Shown here piece by piece: positions 45,855 to 60,000 of a DNA stretch of 60,000 nucleotides. Origin of the DNA: Branchiostoma floridae (taxonomy: Eukaryota > Chordata > Leptocardii > Amphioxiformes > Branchiostomatidae); contig NC_049990.1 of assembly GCF_000003815.2 (NCBI RefSeq), forward strand, positions 21,278,321 to 21,338,320. Reading direction: 5' to 3'. The position numbers and the translations under genes were made by a program. Under the pieces are notes generated by a model. It worked only from the letters and a program-made list of their open reading frames with translations, did not search any database and was not told the origin of the DNA. The stretch's first letter is position 1, and every line of letters starts with the position of its first letter.

Positions 45855-48800
45855 GCGAGAACATCTACAGCGCCTTTATCAACATTGTCCTCCTGGTTAC
45901 GACCATGATAAAACAGTAGCTAGCAGCGAATTGCTTTCCCAACTTCAAGAACAGAGATAAGCGTCTGTCTCTCAACATTACCCGCAAAAAATTAAACTAA
46001 ACAGAACAGTATCTAAAACATGCAGGAGGCAACACATTTAAGCAACCGGTACATACCGAGGAACAATGAACTAGATAAGAGGGTTCTACGGGGAACACGT
46101 CTTATCTTGAGAAAATCAAGAAACAAATAAATGGAGAAAATGAATCCATCGGTGTCCTTCTGCCTATCACGTGATAAATTTGACCAACCACGTAGCCGCT
46201 GCCGTGGGAAAATCAAGATGGATGTTTGGACAGTTCAGTACTTGGTAGCGACCAACAGGTGCCAATCAATACACGTGTCATTGTCTCACGTTTTAGGTCC
46301 ATGTGATGAGAGGGGTTATGAAACGAAACTATTACAACAGAACGGCAACTAAAAATACAGATTTGAACGGGACCCCAGACCCTTACATGTGGCTTTATAT
46401 CAAAGAAAAAAGACCAGAGTTGAGGAAGTCGGCAAAGATATTTAAAACATGGACGCACCATCTTTACCACCAGTGTTAACAGTGGCGCCATCGCATGCCC
46501 TACTAAAAAGAAGTCTACAATAATCTATGAAATAGCTATAGGGGTCGACCACTCCCTGACCGAATCGGTAAGCAACCGTAAGAATGTGTACGTAATGCAC
46601 GAGTTTCATGTTTAAAACCATTGATAAATGTGTCGCTAAACAGAAACTCAAACTAGATACAGAAGAGCAGTATTGGCTGACCGCTTAATTGACCATTGTT
46701 GTCTAAAGAGGTGTTATGAAACGAAACTATGACAACCGTAGTAGTAACTAAAATACAGATTTCAAGGGGACCCCGAACCTCTACATGTTGCTTTATCTCA
46801 AAGAAAAAAGGCCAGACACGAGGGAGTTAGCAAAGATATTTCAAACGTAGAGGCACCATCTTTACCACCAGTTTTAACAGTGGCACTACACATCACACTC
46901 TAACAGGTCTAAAACCACATGTGTACAGACCTTCGCATGCCCTACTTAAAACAAAAAATGGAGGCTACAAAAACCTATGAAATAAGGGTCGACCACTCCC
47001 TATTCGAGTCAGTAACTACCTTTAGAATTTGTAAGTAATGCACCGGTTTCATGTTTACAACCATTGATAAATGTGTCGCTAAGCTTAACATTCAAACTAG
47101 ATACAGAAGAGCAGAAGATAGCTTCGCAATTTCTAACGTATTTCGGGCCACTTCATTTCTCATTGTCGTCTAAACAGCCTGAAACGTTATACCCACTCTT
47201 CAACTGTGCCGCACTACATTTACAGTAAAACGGAAACATGTAGAAATTGTCTAACATGTACTGGTGAAGGAGGTTTGTTTCCACATTACCCTCACCAACA
47301 ACTTTCAAATAGTACGTGATTGTGTAGTTCATTAACGTTTCACATCTTGTGATAGAAATTCTTATAACACTATGGTTATGAACTGATAGAGACCAACATA
47401 AGAATTTACACAGATTTACAACGAAATTTAAAAACCTACGGCTGATGACACTAAGGGATCTCAATGTCTCCATAGTGAAGAATGAAGTACAAGTTATTAC
47501 ATAGATTTGAAGGTGACTCCAGGCGGCCTCTGTATGGAACTTACTTCAAACAAGGAAAAGCAGGTATAGCAGCTAAGAAAAAAATCTTATAAATTGTGTA
47601 CTGATCACGCCCTATTGAAATAAGTAAGACTAGTACGAACATAGAAAAGCGGAAGCTTAAGAAATCGATTCAATCACCATTTTACCACCATTCTTAATTG
47701 TGGCTATAAACAGTACACTCTGAACTGGTCCAAAAGAAGAAGACAAGCGTACAAGATTGCAAAGTGACGCCGTGCCTATTCATACTGTCTGTAAAAAAAG
47801 AAAACCTCAATCCTCCCCGATACCTCTGAAAACTCGGATGGCCACATCTTGACAGAACCGGAGACGATTCTTTCAATATGTCAAAACAATTTTTACAAGT
47901 TATCTGTCGCTTGCTATTTTATCGCAAACACAGAATGAGGAGCTCTCTGTACCTTCAACAGAGTTTACAATACCTCGTGTTCACCTGCTAAAGGCGCCAA
48001 ATTGTCATTATAAAGAGAGTCCGAAACGATTTACTTGTACAACTCTTCAGCACTAAAGTTAATGAAAATACTTCCTCAATCCTCTCCAAACTGCAATACT
48101 TTTATCGTAATTACCCCCCCCCCTCCCATACAAGCATGATAAAACAGTTGCAATTGTACTGACTTCTTCTCATAACTTCCAGAAACAAGACAGGCGTTCC
48201 TCTCCCACCATTACCCGCTATATCAATTACAACAAAAATTAAACTAAGCAGAACAGTATCAAAACCATGCATGAGGCAACACCTTTAAGCAATGGGTACA
48301 TACCGAGGAGGGATGTCTGTCGGTGAACTGGATAAGAGGGTGCTTCGAGAAACACGTATTAACTTCAGAAAATCAAGACACAAATAATGGAGAAAATGTA
48401 TCTATCTCTATCCTTCTGCCTATCACATGATACATCTGACCAACCAGGTGGCCTGAATCCTAGCCCCTCCTTTGGGTATACCAAGATGGCTGTTGGACAG
48501 TTCAGTCCTTAAAATTAGGGCCAACAAGTGCCAAACAGTACACGTGTCATTGTCTCACGTTTTAGGTCCATGTGATGAGAGGGGTTATGAAACGAAACTA
48601 TTACAACAGAGCAGTCACTAAAATACAGATTTCAAGGGGACCCCGAACCTCTACATGTTGCTTTATCTCAAAGAAAAAAGGCCAGACAGGAGGGAGTTAG
48701 CAAAGATATTTCAAACGTGAGGCACCAACTTTACCACCAGTGTTATCAGTGGCACTACACATTACACTCTGAACAGGTCTAGACAAGAAACTTTAAAGGT

Positions 48801-51800
48801 GACATAGGACCTTCGCATGCCCAACTAAAAAATATCTATGAAATAGCTATAGAGGTCGACCACTCCCTGACCGAACCAGTAAGCAACATTAAGAATTTTA
48901 CGTAATGCACCAGTTTCATGTTTACAACCATTGATAAATGTGTCGCTAAACTTAAAATTCTATCTAGATACAGAAGAGCAGAAGCTAGCTTCGCCGCTTG
49001 TTATGGCAGAGCCGCTTCATTACCCATTGTCGCCTGAACAGCCTGAAACGTTAAGTTATACCCACTCTTCAACTGTACCGCACTACATATACAGTGAAAC
49101 GAAAACAAGAAGAAAGTGTCTGACATGTACTGGTTAATGAGGTTGGTTTCCACATTTCCCTCACCAACGGCTGTCGAATAGTACATGATTGTGTAGTTGA
49201 CTAACGTTTTACTCTTTGTGATAGGAATACGTATAACACAACATCATGAACTGATAGAACCTAACATGGCAACTCACACAGAGTACAACGAAATTCAAAA
49301 GCCTACGAAAGGTGAAAAAAAGGATCTCAACAAAGTAATAATGCTCAAGAGTAAAGAACAAGTCATTACATTGATTCTAATTTGACAAGACAAACTCACA
49401 AAGATGACGCAGTGCCTATCCATGTTGTATGTACAAAAAAAGAAAACCTCTAGACGGCCAGAAAACCACCCAAAACTCGATTGGCAACAAGTCAACTTGA
49501 CGGAACCGGTGACGATTCTTTCGATATGTTAACACAATTTTTACAAGTTATCTGTGGCCTGCCATAATACCAGCAAACACAGACAGAGGACCTCTCGGTA
49601 CCTTCCACAAGGTTCACAACACATCGATTTCATCTGCTAAAGCCGCCAAATTGTCACCCTGAAGACATCCCGAAACGATTTGCTACACTTCTACAACTCT
49701 TTCGCACTAAAGTTAATTAACATACTTCTTCAATCCTCTCCCAACTGCAATACTTTATCGGCATTGTCCCCCGATACAAGCATGATAAAACAGGTGCGAT
49801 TTCCTGACTTCTCCTATCTTCCAGAACGAAGACACGCGTTCCTCTCCCACCATTACCCGCTATGTCACCTATAACAAAAATTGAACTAAAAAGAGACAGT
49901 ATCAAAACCACGCATGAGGCAACACCTTTAAGCAACGGGTACATACCGAGGAGGGATGTTTGTCGCTGAACTGGATAAGAGGGTGCTTCGAGAAACACGT
50001 CTTAACTTCAGAAAATCAAGACACAAATAATGGAGAAAATATATCTATCGTTGTCCTCCTGCCTATCACGTGATACAGCTGACCAACCAGGTAGCCTGAA
50101 CCCTAGCCCCTCCCTTGGGTATACCACGTGTCATTGTCTCACGTTTTAGGTCCATGTGATGAGAGGGGTTATGTCTTATGAAACGATTCCAATAGAACAG
50201 CAACTAAAATACAGATTTGAAAGGGACCCCAGATCTCTACATGTTGCTTTATCTCAACGAAAAAAGACCAGAGACGAAGGAGTCAGGAAAGATATTTCAA
50301 ACGTGAGGCACCATCTTTACCACCAGTGTTAACAGTGGCACTACACATCACACTCTGATCAGGTCTAGACAAGAAACTTTAAAGATGACACAAGACCTTC
50401 GTATGCCCAACTAAAAAAGCTGTCTACAAAAATTTATGAAATAGCTATAGGGGTCGACCACTCCCTGACCGAATCGGTAAGCAACCTTAAGAATTTGTAC
50501 GTAATGCACCAGTTTCATGTTTACAACCAATGATAAATGTGCCGCTAAACTTAACATTCTAACTAGACACAGAAGAGCAGCAACTAGCTTCGCAGTTTGT
50601 AATGTATTCCTGGCCGCTTCATTACACATTGTCGAATAAACAGCCTGAAACGTTATACCCACTCTTCAACTGTACCGCACTACATATGCAGTAAAACGAA
50701 AACAAGAACAAAGTGTCTAACATGTACTGGTTAATGAGGTTTGTTTCCACATTTCCCTCCCCAGCGGCTGTCGAATAGTACATAATTGTGTAGTTGACTA
50801 ATGTTTACCTCTTTGTGATAGGAATACGTATAACACAACATCATGAGCTGATAGAACCTAACATGGCAACTCACACAGATTTACAACGAAATTAAAAGCC
50901 TACGGAAGGTGATAAAAAGGATCTTAACAGGGTAATAATGCTCAAGAATAAAGAACAAGTCATTACATTGATTCTAATTTGACTCTAGGCCTCTACATAT
51001 GACTTACTTAAACAAATTAACAGTTAAAGTAGGCCAGAAGAACAACTTATGAAATGTGTACTGACCACGCTGTAGTATAATCAGTAACCAACATTTAAAA
51101 AAAGGGCAAGAAATCGATTGCATCACATTTAAAAATCATTGTTAACTGTAGTTATAAACACATTACACTCTGAGTAGGTCCAAAGAAGAAGACAGGCGTA
51201 CACAGATTTCAAAGGGACCCTCTATCTCTTCAGGCTCTACGAACAACTAAAAAATCACAAGAGGGCCAGAAAACCTCTAAAAACTCGGCTATCCACAACT
51301 TCCAATCCTCCCCAAACTGGAATGCTTTAATCAGAATTGTCCCCCTCTCATGTTGAAAGATGATGGGAGTGGTTATGATACGAAACTATTCAAAAAGAAC
51401 AGCAACTAAAAATACAGATTTCAAGGGGATCCCGACTTTATCTCAAAGAAAAAAGACCAGAGACGAAGGAGTCAGCAAAGATATTCCAAACGTGGAGGCA
51501 CGATCTCTACCACCAGTGTTAACATTGGTGCAACACATCACACTCTGATCAGGTCTAGAAAAGAAATTAAAAGATGACACAAGACCTTCGCCTGCCCAAC
51601 TAAAAAACAAGTCTACAAAAATCTATGAAATAGCTATAGGGGTCGACCACTCCCTGACCGAATCGGTAAGCAACCTTAAGAATTTGTACGTAATGCACCA
51701 GTTTCATGTTTACAGCCATTGATAATTGTGTCGCTAAACAGAAACTCTAACTAGATACAGAAGAGCAGCAACTAGCTTCGCAGTTTGCAGTGTATTCTTG

Positions 51801-54800
51801 GCGGCTTCTTTCCCCATTGTCTACTAAACAGCCTAAAACATTATATACCAACTCTTCAACTGTGCGCACTACATGTACAGTAAAATGGAAACATATAGAA
51901 ATTTTCTAATGTGTATAGGTGATTTCATTCCAATCAACCCTCACCAACAACGGTTGAATAATACATCATTGTGTAGTTGACTAACATTTTACTCTTTGTG
52001 ATAGGAATCCTTATAACCTACGGCGGATGATGATAAGGGGTACAATGAATTATTAGTGGTCAAGAGTAGAAAACAAATAATTACATAGATTTCAAGGTGA
52101 ATCAGGGTCTCCATATGTGACTGACTTTAAGAAAGTTAAGACAAACTCACAAAGATTTAGAAGTGACGCATTGCCTATCCATGTTGTATGTACAAAAAAA
52201 GAAAACCTCTAGACGGCCAGAAAACCACCCAAAACTCAATTGGCCACAAGTCAACTTGACGGAATCGGTGACGATTCTTTCGATATGTTGACACAATTTT
52301 TACAAGTTATCTGTGGCCTGCCATAATACCAGCAAACACAGACAGAGGACCTCTCGGTACCTTCCACAAGGTTCACAACACATCGAGTTCATCTGCTAAA
52401 GCGCCAAATTGTCATCCTGAAGACAGTCCGAAACGATTTGCTACTTCTACAACTCTTCAGCACTAAAGTTAACGAAAATATTTCCTCAATTCTCCCCAAA
52501 CTGCAATACTTTATCGGCATTGTCCCCCGATACAAGCATGATAAAACAGGTGCGATTGTACTGACTTCTTTTCATAACTTCCAGAACGAAGACACGCGTT
52601 CCTCTTTCACCATTACCCGCTATATCAATTATGATCAAAAATTGAACTGAACAGAACAGTATCAAAACCATGCATGACCTTTAAGCAACGGGTACATACC
52701 GAGGAGGGATGTCTGTCGGTGAACTGGATAAGAGGGTGCTTCGAGAAACACGTCTTAACTTCAGAAAATCAGGACACAAATAATGGAGAAAATATATCTA
52801 TCGTTGTCCTTCTGCCTATCACGTGATACATCAGACCAACCAGGTGGCCTGAATCCTAGCCTCTCCCTTGGGTATACCAAGATGGCTGTTGGACAGTTCA
52901 GTCCTTAGATTTAGGGCCAACAAGTGCCGAACAGTACACGTGTTATTGTCTAACGTTTTATGTCCATGTGATGAGAGGGGTTATGAAACGAAACTATTAC
53001 AACAGAGCAGTAACTAAAATACAGATTTCAAGGGGACCCCGGACCTTTACATGTGGCTTTATCTTAAACAAAAAAAGACTCAGAGAGGAGGGTCAGCAAA
53101 GATATTCTAAACGTGGAGGCACCATCTTTACCACCAGGGTTAACAGTAGTGCTACATATCACACTCTGAACAGAATAAAAACTATACAGACCTTCGCATG
53201 CCCTACAAAAAATTAAGGCTACAAAAATCTATGAAATAGCTATAGGGTCGACCACTCCCTGACCGAATCAGTAAGCAACATTAAGAAGTTTCCGTAATGC
53301 ACCGGTTTCATGTTTACAACCATTGATAAATGTGTCGCTAAGCTTACATTCTATCTAGATACAGAAGAGCAGAAGCTAGCTTCGCAGTTTGTAATGTATT
53401 CCGGGCCGCTTCATTACCCATTGTCGTCTGAACAGCCTGAAACGTTATACCCACTCTTCAACTGTACCGCACGACATACACAGTAAAACGGAAACATGTA
53501 GAAATTGTCTAACATGTACTGGTGAAGGAGGTTTGTTTCCACATTTGCCTCACCAACAACTGTCGAATAGTACATGATTGTGTAGTTCCCTCTTTGTGAT
53601 GGGAATACGTATAACACTGCGTCATGAACTGATAGAACCCAACATGGCAACTCACACAGATTTACAAAGAAATTTAAAAGCCTACGGAAGATGATATAAA
53701 GGATCTCAACAAAGAAGTAATGCTCAAGAGTAAAGAACAAGTCATTACATTGATTCTAATGTGACTCTAGGTCTCTAGATATGACTTACTTAAAAACATT
53801 CAACAGTTAAAGCTGGCCAGAAAAAACAACTTATAAAATGGGTACTGACCACGCTGTATTGTAATCAGTAACCAACATAAAAAAGCGCAAGAAATCGATC
53901 GCATCACATTTTACAACCATTCTTAACTGTAGTTATATACACATTACACTCTGAGCAGGTCCAAGAGAAGAAGACAGGCGTACACAGATTTCAAAGGGAC
54001 ATCCTGCCTCTTCATGCTCTACTAATAACTAAAACATCACAAGACGGTCAGAAAACCTCTAAAAACCCAGCTATCCATAACTTCCAATCCTCCCCCAACT
54101 GGAATGCTTTTAGCAGCTTTCCCCCCTCTCATGTCATGTTTAAGGTCCATTTGATGGGAGTGGTTATGATTCGAAACTATTCAAAAAGAACAGCAACTGA
54201 AAATACAGATTTGAACGGGACCCCGGACCTCTACATGTTGCTTTATCTCAAAGAAAATAGACCAGAGATGAGGGAGTCTAGAAAAGAAACTTAAAAGGTA
54301 ACACAAAACATTCGCATGCCCAACTAGAAAAGAAGTCTACAATAATCTATGAAATAGCTATAGGGGTCGTCCACTCCCTTACCGAATCGGTAAGCAACCT
54401 TAAGAATTTCTACGTAATGCACCAGCTTCATGTTTAAAACCATTGATAATTGTGTCGCTAAACAGAAGCTCAAACTAGATACAGAAGAGCAGTATTGGCT
54501 GGCCGCTTAATTACCCATTGTCGTCTAAACAGCCTACAACGTTATACACAATCTTCAACTGTGCCGCACTACATATACAGTAAAACGGAAACATATAGAA
54601 ATTGTCTAACATGTACTGGTAAAGGAGGTTTGTTTCCACATTACCCTCTCCAACAACTTTTGAATAGTACGCGATTGTGTAGTTGACTAACGTTTCCCTC
54701 TTTGTGATAGGAATACGTATAACACTGCGTCATGAACTGATAGAACCCAACATGGCAACTCACACAGATTTACAAAGAAATTTAAAAGCCTACGGAAGGT

Positions 54801-57800
54801 GATAAAAAGGATCTTAACAAAGTAATAATGCTCAAGACTAAAGAACAAGTCATTACATTGATTCTAATGTGACTCTAGGCCTCTACATATGACCTACTTA
54901 AGAAAAATTAACAGTTAAAGCAGGCCAAAAAAAAAACTTATAAAATGTGTACTGACCACGCTGTATTGTAATCAGTAACCAACATAAAAAAGCGCAAGAA
55001 ATCGATTGCATCACATTTTACAACCATTCTTAACTGTAGTTATATACACAGTACACTCTGAGCAGGTAAAAAAGAAAAAGGCAGGCGTACACAGATTTCA
55101 AAGGGACCCACAGCCTCTTCAGGCTCTACAAATAACTAAAACATCACAAGACGGCCAGAAAACCTCTAAAAACCCAGCTATCCACAACTTCCAATCCTCC
55201 CCCAACTGGAATGCTTTTAGCAGCTATTAGCAGCTTTCCCCCCTCTCAAGTCATGTTTAAAGTCCATTTGATGGGAGTGGTACGGCTATGATACGAAACT
55301 ATTTAAAACGAACAGCAACTGAAAATACAGATTTCAAGGTTACCCCGGACCTCGACATGTTCCTTTATCTCAAAGAAAATAGACCAGAGATGAGGTAGTC
55401 GGCAAAGATATTTCAAACGTGGAGGCACCATCTTTACCACCAGTTTTAACCGTAGTGGCGCGACACATCACACAGTGAACAGGTCTAGACTAAGAGCTTT
55501 ACAGGCCTTCGCATGCCCTACTAAAAAGAAGTCTACAATAATCTATGAAATAGCTATAGTGGTCGACCACTCCCTTACCGAATCGGTAAGCAACCTTAAG
55601 AATTTGTACGTAATACACCAGTTTTATGTTTAAAACCATTGATAATTGTGTCGCTAAACAGAAACTCAAACTAGATACAGAAGAACAGTATTGGCTGGCC
55701 GCTTAATTAATCATTGTCGTCTAAACAGCCTACAACGTTATACCCACACTTCAACTGTGTCGCACTACATATACAGTAAAAGGGAAACATGTAGAAATTG
55801 TCTAACATGTACTGGTGAAGGAGGTTTGTTTCCACATTTCCCTCACCAACAACTGTCGAATAGTACATGATTGTGTAGTTGATTAACGTTTCCCTCTTTG
55901 TGATAGGAATACGTATAACACTGCGTCATGAACAGATAGAACCCAACATGGCAACTCACACAGATTTACAACAAAATTGAAAAGCCACGGAAGGTGATAA
56001 AAAGGATCTTAACAAAGTAATAATGCTCAAGGGTAAAGAACAAGTCATTACATTGATTCTAACGTGACTCTAGGCCTCTACATATGACCTACTTAAAAAA
56101 ATTAACAGCTAAAGCAGGCCAGAAAAACAACATATAAAATGTGTACTGACCACGCTGCATTGTAATCAGTAACTAATATAAAAAAGCTTAAGAAATCGAT
56201 CGCATCACATTTTACAATCATTCTTAACTGTAGTTATATACACAGTACACTCTGAGCAGGTCCAAAAGAAGAAGACAGGCCCACATAGATTTCAAAGGCA
56301 CCCCCTGCCTCTTCAGGCTCTACAAACAACTAAAACATCACAAGACGGCCAGAAAACCTCTAAAAACCCGGCTATCCACAACATACAATCCTCCCCCAAC
56401 TGGAATGCTTTTAGCAGCTGTTTCCCCCTCTCATGTCATGTTTAAGGTCTATGTGATGGGAGCGGTTATGATACGAAACTATTCAAAAAGAACAGCAACT
56501 GAAAATACAGATTTCAAGGGGACCCCGGACCTCGACATGTTCCTTTATCTCAAAGAAAATAGACCAGAGATAAGGGAGTCGGCAAAGACATTTTAAACGT
56601 GGAGTCACCATGTTTACCCCCAGTTTTAACTGTAGTAGCGCCACACATCACACTCTAAACAGGTCTAGACTAAGAACTTTACAGGCCTTCGCATGCACTA
56701 CTAAAAAGAAGTCTACAATAATCTATGAAATAGCTATAGGGGTCGTCCACTCCCTTACCGAATCGGTAAGCAACCTTAAGAATTTGCAGGTAATGCACCA
56801 GTTTCATGTTTAAAACGATTGATAAATGTGTCGCTAAACAGAAACTCAAACTAGATACAGAAGAACAGTATTGGCTGACCGCTTAATTACCCATTGTCGT
56901 CTAAACAGCCTACAACGTTATACCCACACTTCAACTGTGCCGCACTACATATACAGTAAAACGGAAACGTGTAGAAATTGTCTAACATGTACTGGTGAAG
57001 GAGGTTTGTTTCCACATTTCCCTCACCAACAACTGTCGAATAGTACATGATTGTGTAGTTGACTAACGTTTCCCTCTTTGTGATGGGAATACGTATAACA
57101 CTGCGTCATGAACTGATAGAACCCAACATGGCAACTCACACAGATTTACAAAGAAATTTAAAAGCCTACGGAAGATGATAAAAAGGATCTCAACAAAGAA
57201 GTAATATTCAAGGCTAAGAAACAGGTCATTACATTGATTCTAATGTGACTCTAGGCCTCTACATATGACTTACGTAAAAAAATTAAACAGTTAAAGCAGG
57301 CCAGAAAAACAACTTATAAAATGTGTACTGACCACGCTGTATTGTAATCAGTAACCAACATAAAAAGGCGCAAGAAATCAATCGCATCACCTTTTTCAAT
57401 CATTCTTAACTGTAGTTATATACACATTACAGACTGAACAGGTCCAAGAGAAGAAGGCAGGCGTACACAGATTTCAAAGGGGCCTCCCGCCTCTTCAGGC
57501 TCTACTAATAACTAAAACATCACAAGACGGTCAGAAAACCTCTAAAAACCCAGCTATCCATAACTTCCAATACTCCCCCAACTGGAATGCTTTTAGCAGC
57601 TTTCCCCCCTCTCATGTCATGTTTAAGGTCTATGTGATGGGAGCGGTTATGATACGAAATTATTCAAAAAGAACAGCAACTGAAAATACAGATTTCAAGG
57701 GGACCCCGGACCTCTACATGTTCCTTTATCTCAAAGAAAATAGACCAGAGATGAGGTAGTCATCAAAGATATTTCAAACGTGGAGGCACCATCTTTACCA

Positions 57801-60000
57801 CCAGTTTTAACTGTAGTAGCGCCACACATCACACTCTAAACAGGTCTAGACTAAGAACTTTACAGGCCTTCGCATGCCCTACTAAAAAGAAGTCTACAAT
57901 AATCTATGAAATAGCTATAGGGGTCGACCACTCCCTGACCGAATCGGTAAGCAACCTTAAGAATTTGTACATAATGCACCAGTTTCATGTTTAAAACCAT
58001 TGCTAATTGTGTCGCTAAACAGAAACTCAAACTAGATACAGAAGAGCAGTATTGGCTGGCCGCTTAATTACCCATTATCGTCTAAACAGCCTACAACGTT
58101 ATACCCACACTTCAACTGTGCCGCACTACATATACAGTAAAACGCGTACGGAAACATGTAGAAATTGTCTAACAGATACTGGTGAAGGAGATTTGTTTCC
58201 ACATTTGCCTCACCAACAACTGTCGAATAGTACATGATTGTGTAGTTCCCTCTTTGTGATGGGAATACGTATAACACTGCGTCATGAACTGATAGAACCC
58301 AACATGGATTTACTCACACAGATTCACAAAGACATTTAAAAGCCTACGGAAGGTGATAAAAAAGGATCTTAACAAAGTAATAATGCTCAAGAGTAAAGAA
58401 CAAGTCATTACATTGATTCTAATGTGACTCTAGGCCTCTACAAATGACTTACTTAAAAAAAATCAATAGTTCAAGCTGGCCAGAAAAACAACTTATAAAA
58501 TGTGTACTGGCCACGCTGTATTATAATCAGTAATCAACATCAAAAAATGACAAGAAATCGATTGCATCATATTTTAAAATCATTCTTAACTGTAGTTATA
58601 TACACATTACACTCTGAGCAGGTCCAAAAGAAGAAGACAGGCGTACACAGATTTCAAACGGACCCTCTGCCTCTTCAGGCTCTACGAACAACTAGAAAAT
58701 CACACGACGGCCAGAAAACCTCTAAAAACCCGGCTATCCACAACTTCAAATCCTCTCCTAACTGGAATGCTTTTATCAGCTTTCCCCCTCTATCATGTCA
58801 TGTTTAAGGTCTATGTGATGGGAGTGGTTATGAAACGAAACTATTCAAAAAGAACAGCAACTGAAAATGCAGATTTCAAGGGGACCCCGGACCTCTACAT
58901 GTTGCTTTATCTCACGGGAAAAAGACCAGACACGAGGGAGTTAGCAAAGATATTCCAAACGTGGAGGCACCATCTTTACTACCAGTGTTAACATTGGCGC
59001 AACACATCACACTCTGAACAGGTCTAGAACCACATCTGTACAGACCTTCGCATGCCCTACTTCAAACAAAAAATGAGGACTACAAAACCTATGAAATAAG
59101 GGTCCCTGTTCGAGTCAGTAACCAACCTTTAGAATGTGTGCGTTATTTTTTATGTGTCAGTTTCATGTTTACAACCAGTGAGAATTGTGACGCTAAACAT
59201 AACGCCCTAACTAGATACAGAAGAGCAGAAGCTAGATTCGCAGTTTGTACTGTATTCCGGGCCGCTTCATTTCCCATTGTCGACTTATCAGCCCGAAACG
59301 TTATACCCACTCTTCAACTGTACCACACTACATACAGATACAGTGAAATAAAAACGTGTCTAACATGTACCGGTAAAGGAATTGCCCTCAGTAGTCTACT
59401 ACTTACTATTCGCCTGTTGTTGGTGAGGGCCCCTCACCAACAACAGGCGAATAGTAAGTAGTAGACTTAAGTGTCACACTTTGTGATCGAAATCCTTATA
59501 ACACATAATGAAATCTTAGAGCCAAACGAGAACAACTCACACAGATTTACAACAAAATTTAAAAACCTACAGCGGATGATAATAAGGGATCTCAATACAC
59601 TATTCATGGTCAGGAGTAAAGAACAAATAATTATATAGATTTCAATGTGACTTGAGGCCCCGACATGTGGACTATTATTAATCAAAAAGGTAAAAGCATG
59701 TTAGAAAAAAACAACTTATAAAAATTGTATTAACCACTCCCTATTGAAATCGGTACGCAACATAAAAAGCAAAAGAAATCGATTCTATCACCATTTAACA
59801 ACCATTGTTAACTGTGGTTACAAGCTGAACACTCTGAACAGGTCCAAATGAAGAAGACAAACTTACAAAGATTTCATATTAATCCCGCCTATTCATTTAG
59901 TTGCCATCCTGAAGACAGTCCGTAACGATCTGCCAACTCTTCAGTTCTAAAGTTAATGAAAATATTTCCTCAATCCTCCCCAAACTCCAATACTTTTATC
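45855..60000. repeat. Complex hierarchical tandem satellite
   Basis: The landmark CATTGTCGTCTAAACAGCCT (with variants) occurs near 47161, 49023, 50628, 51815, 53419, 54516, 55712, 56892, 58073 and 59275. The spacings are 1862, 1605, 1187, 1604, 1097, 1196, 1180, 1181 and 1202 bp. Long units add a block with TACATACCGAGGAGGGATGT and GCCTATCACGTGATAC. Within a unit, sub-blocks such as ACAGATTTCAAGGGGACCCC / ACAGATTTCAAAGGGACCC and TTACAACCATTGATAAATGT / TTACAACCATTCTTAACTGT are diverged copies of each other, so units arose from smaller repeats. Minus-strand frames recur but have no recognised domain. The array runs off the window end; a poly-C tract lies at 48113-48125. Confidence 0.92.
59393..59467. 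repeat. Perfect 75-bp palindrome in the last satellite unit
   Basis: Two 37-nt arms (AGTCTACTACTTACTATTCG then CCTGTTGTTGGTGAGGG, and the exact inverse) flank a single C. The right arm resembles the normal unit sequence CCCTCACCAACAACTGTCG; the left arm replaces the expected GGTTTGTTTCCACATTT. Confidence 0.9.

Overview
The window reads as metazoan nuclear DNA, most likely from an amphioxus-like invertebrate chordate. This is an inference from an intron-split prokineticin-receptor-like GPCR, a multi-exon secreted trypsin, and many decayed transposon families with no long intronless cellular ORFs. Most long ORFs are chance frames or parts of repeats. Two 'N' runs (16950-17049 and 38880-39042) mark assembly gaps.

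Two cellular genes are well supported. (1) 26445-27656 (+): the last two coding exons of a class A peptide GPCR of the prokineticin-receptor type (TM4 to C-terminus). No 5' exon was found upstream in the window. (2) 45800-42140 (-): a complete seven-exon secreted trypsin-like serine protease of 265 aa with signal peptide, acidic activation peptide, catalytic His/Asp/Ser and trypsin-type Asp at the base of the S1 pocket. All exon phases join without error.

The rest is repeat landscape. 1-18 kb: a ~250-bp tandem array split by a MITE, three copies of a CGCGGT-rich MITE, an internally deleted mariner, a pogo-like MITE, several non-LTR retrotransposon 3' ends and a 79-bp minisatellite at an assembly gap. 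18.6-24.7 kb: a non-LTR reverse transcriptase relic split by a 3.65-kb near-palindromic DNA element with an exact 10-bp target duplication. A second TIR element is inserted at the end of the same retrotransposon ORF. Each arm of the 3.65-kb element carries a mirrored 51-bp minisatellite, and every unit looks like a mini-exon bounded by consensus splice donor and acceptor signals. 27.7-31.9 kb: two related elements with G/C-homopolymer-rich ends; the first begins 31 bp after the GPCR stop codon. 32-42 kb: further foldback and TIR elements, a hairpin-plus-microsatellite repeat of Helitron-like look, and duplicated repeats with nested insertions.

45.86-60 kb, reaching the window end, is a complex tandem satellite. 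A landmark recurs ten times at spacings of about 1.1-1.2 or 1.6-1.9 kb, and smaller internal repeats can be seen. It begins about 55 bp upstream of the protease start codon, so the array occupies the promoter-side flank of that gene.

The best candidates for something undescribed are the palindromic element with mirrored splice-site-like minisatellites, the hierarchical satellite against the protease 5' end with a perfect 75-bp palindrome in one unit, and the paired G-rich-ended elements. All family names rest on motifs read by eye, without database searches.
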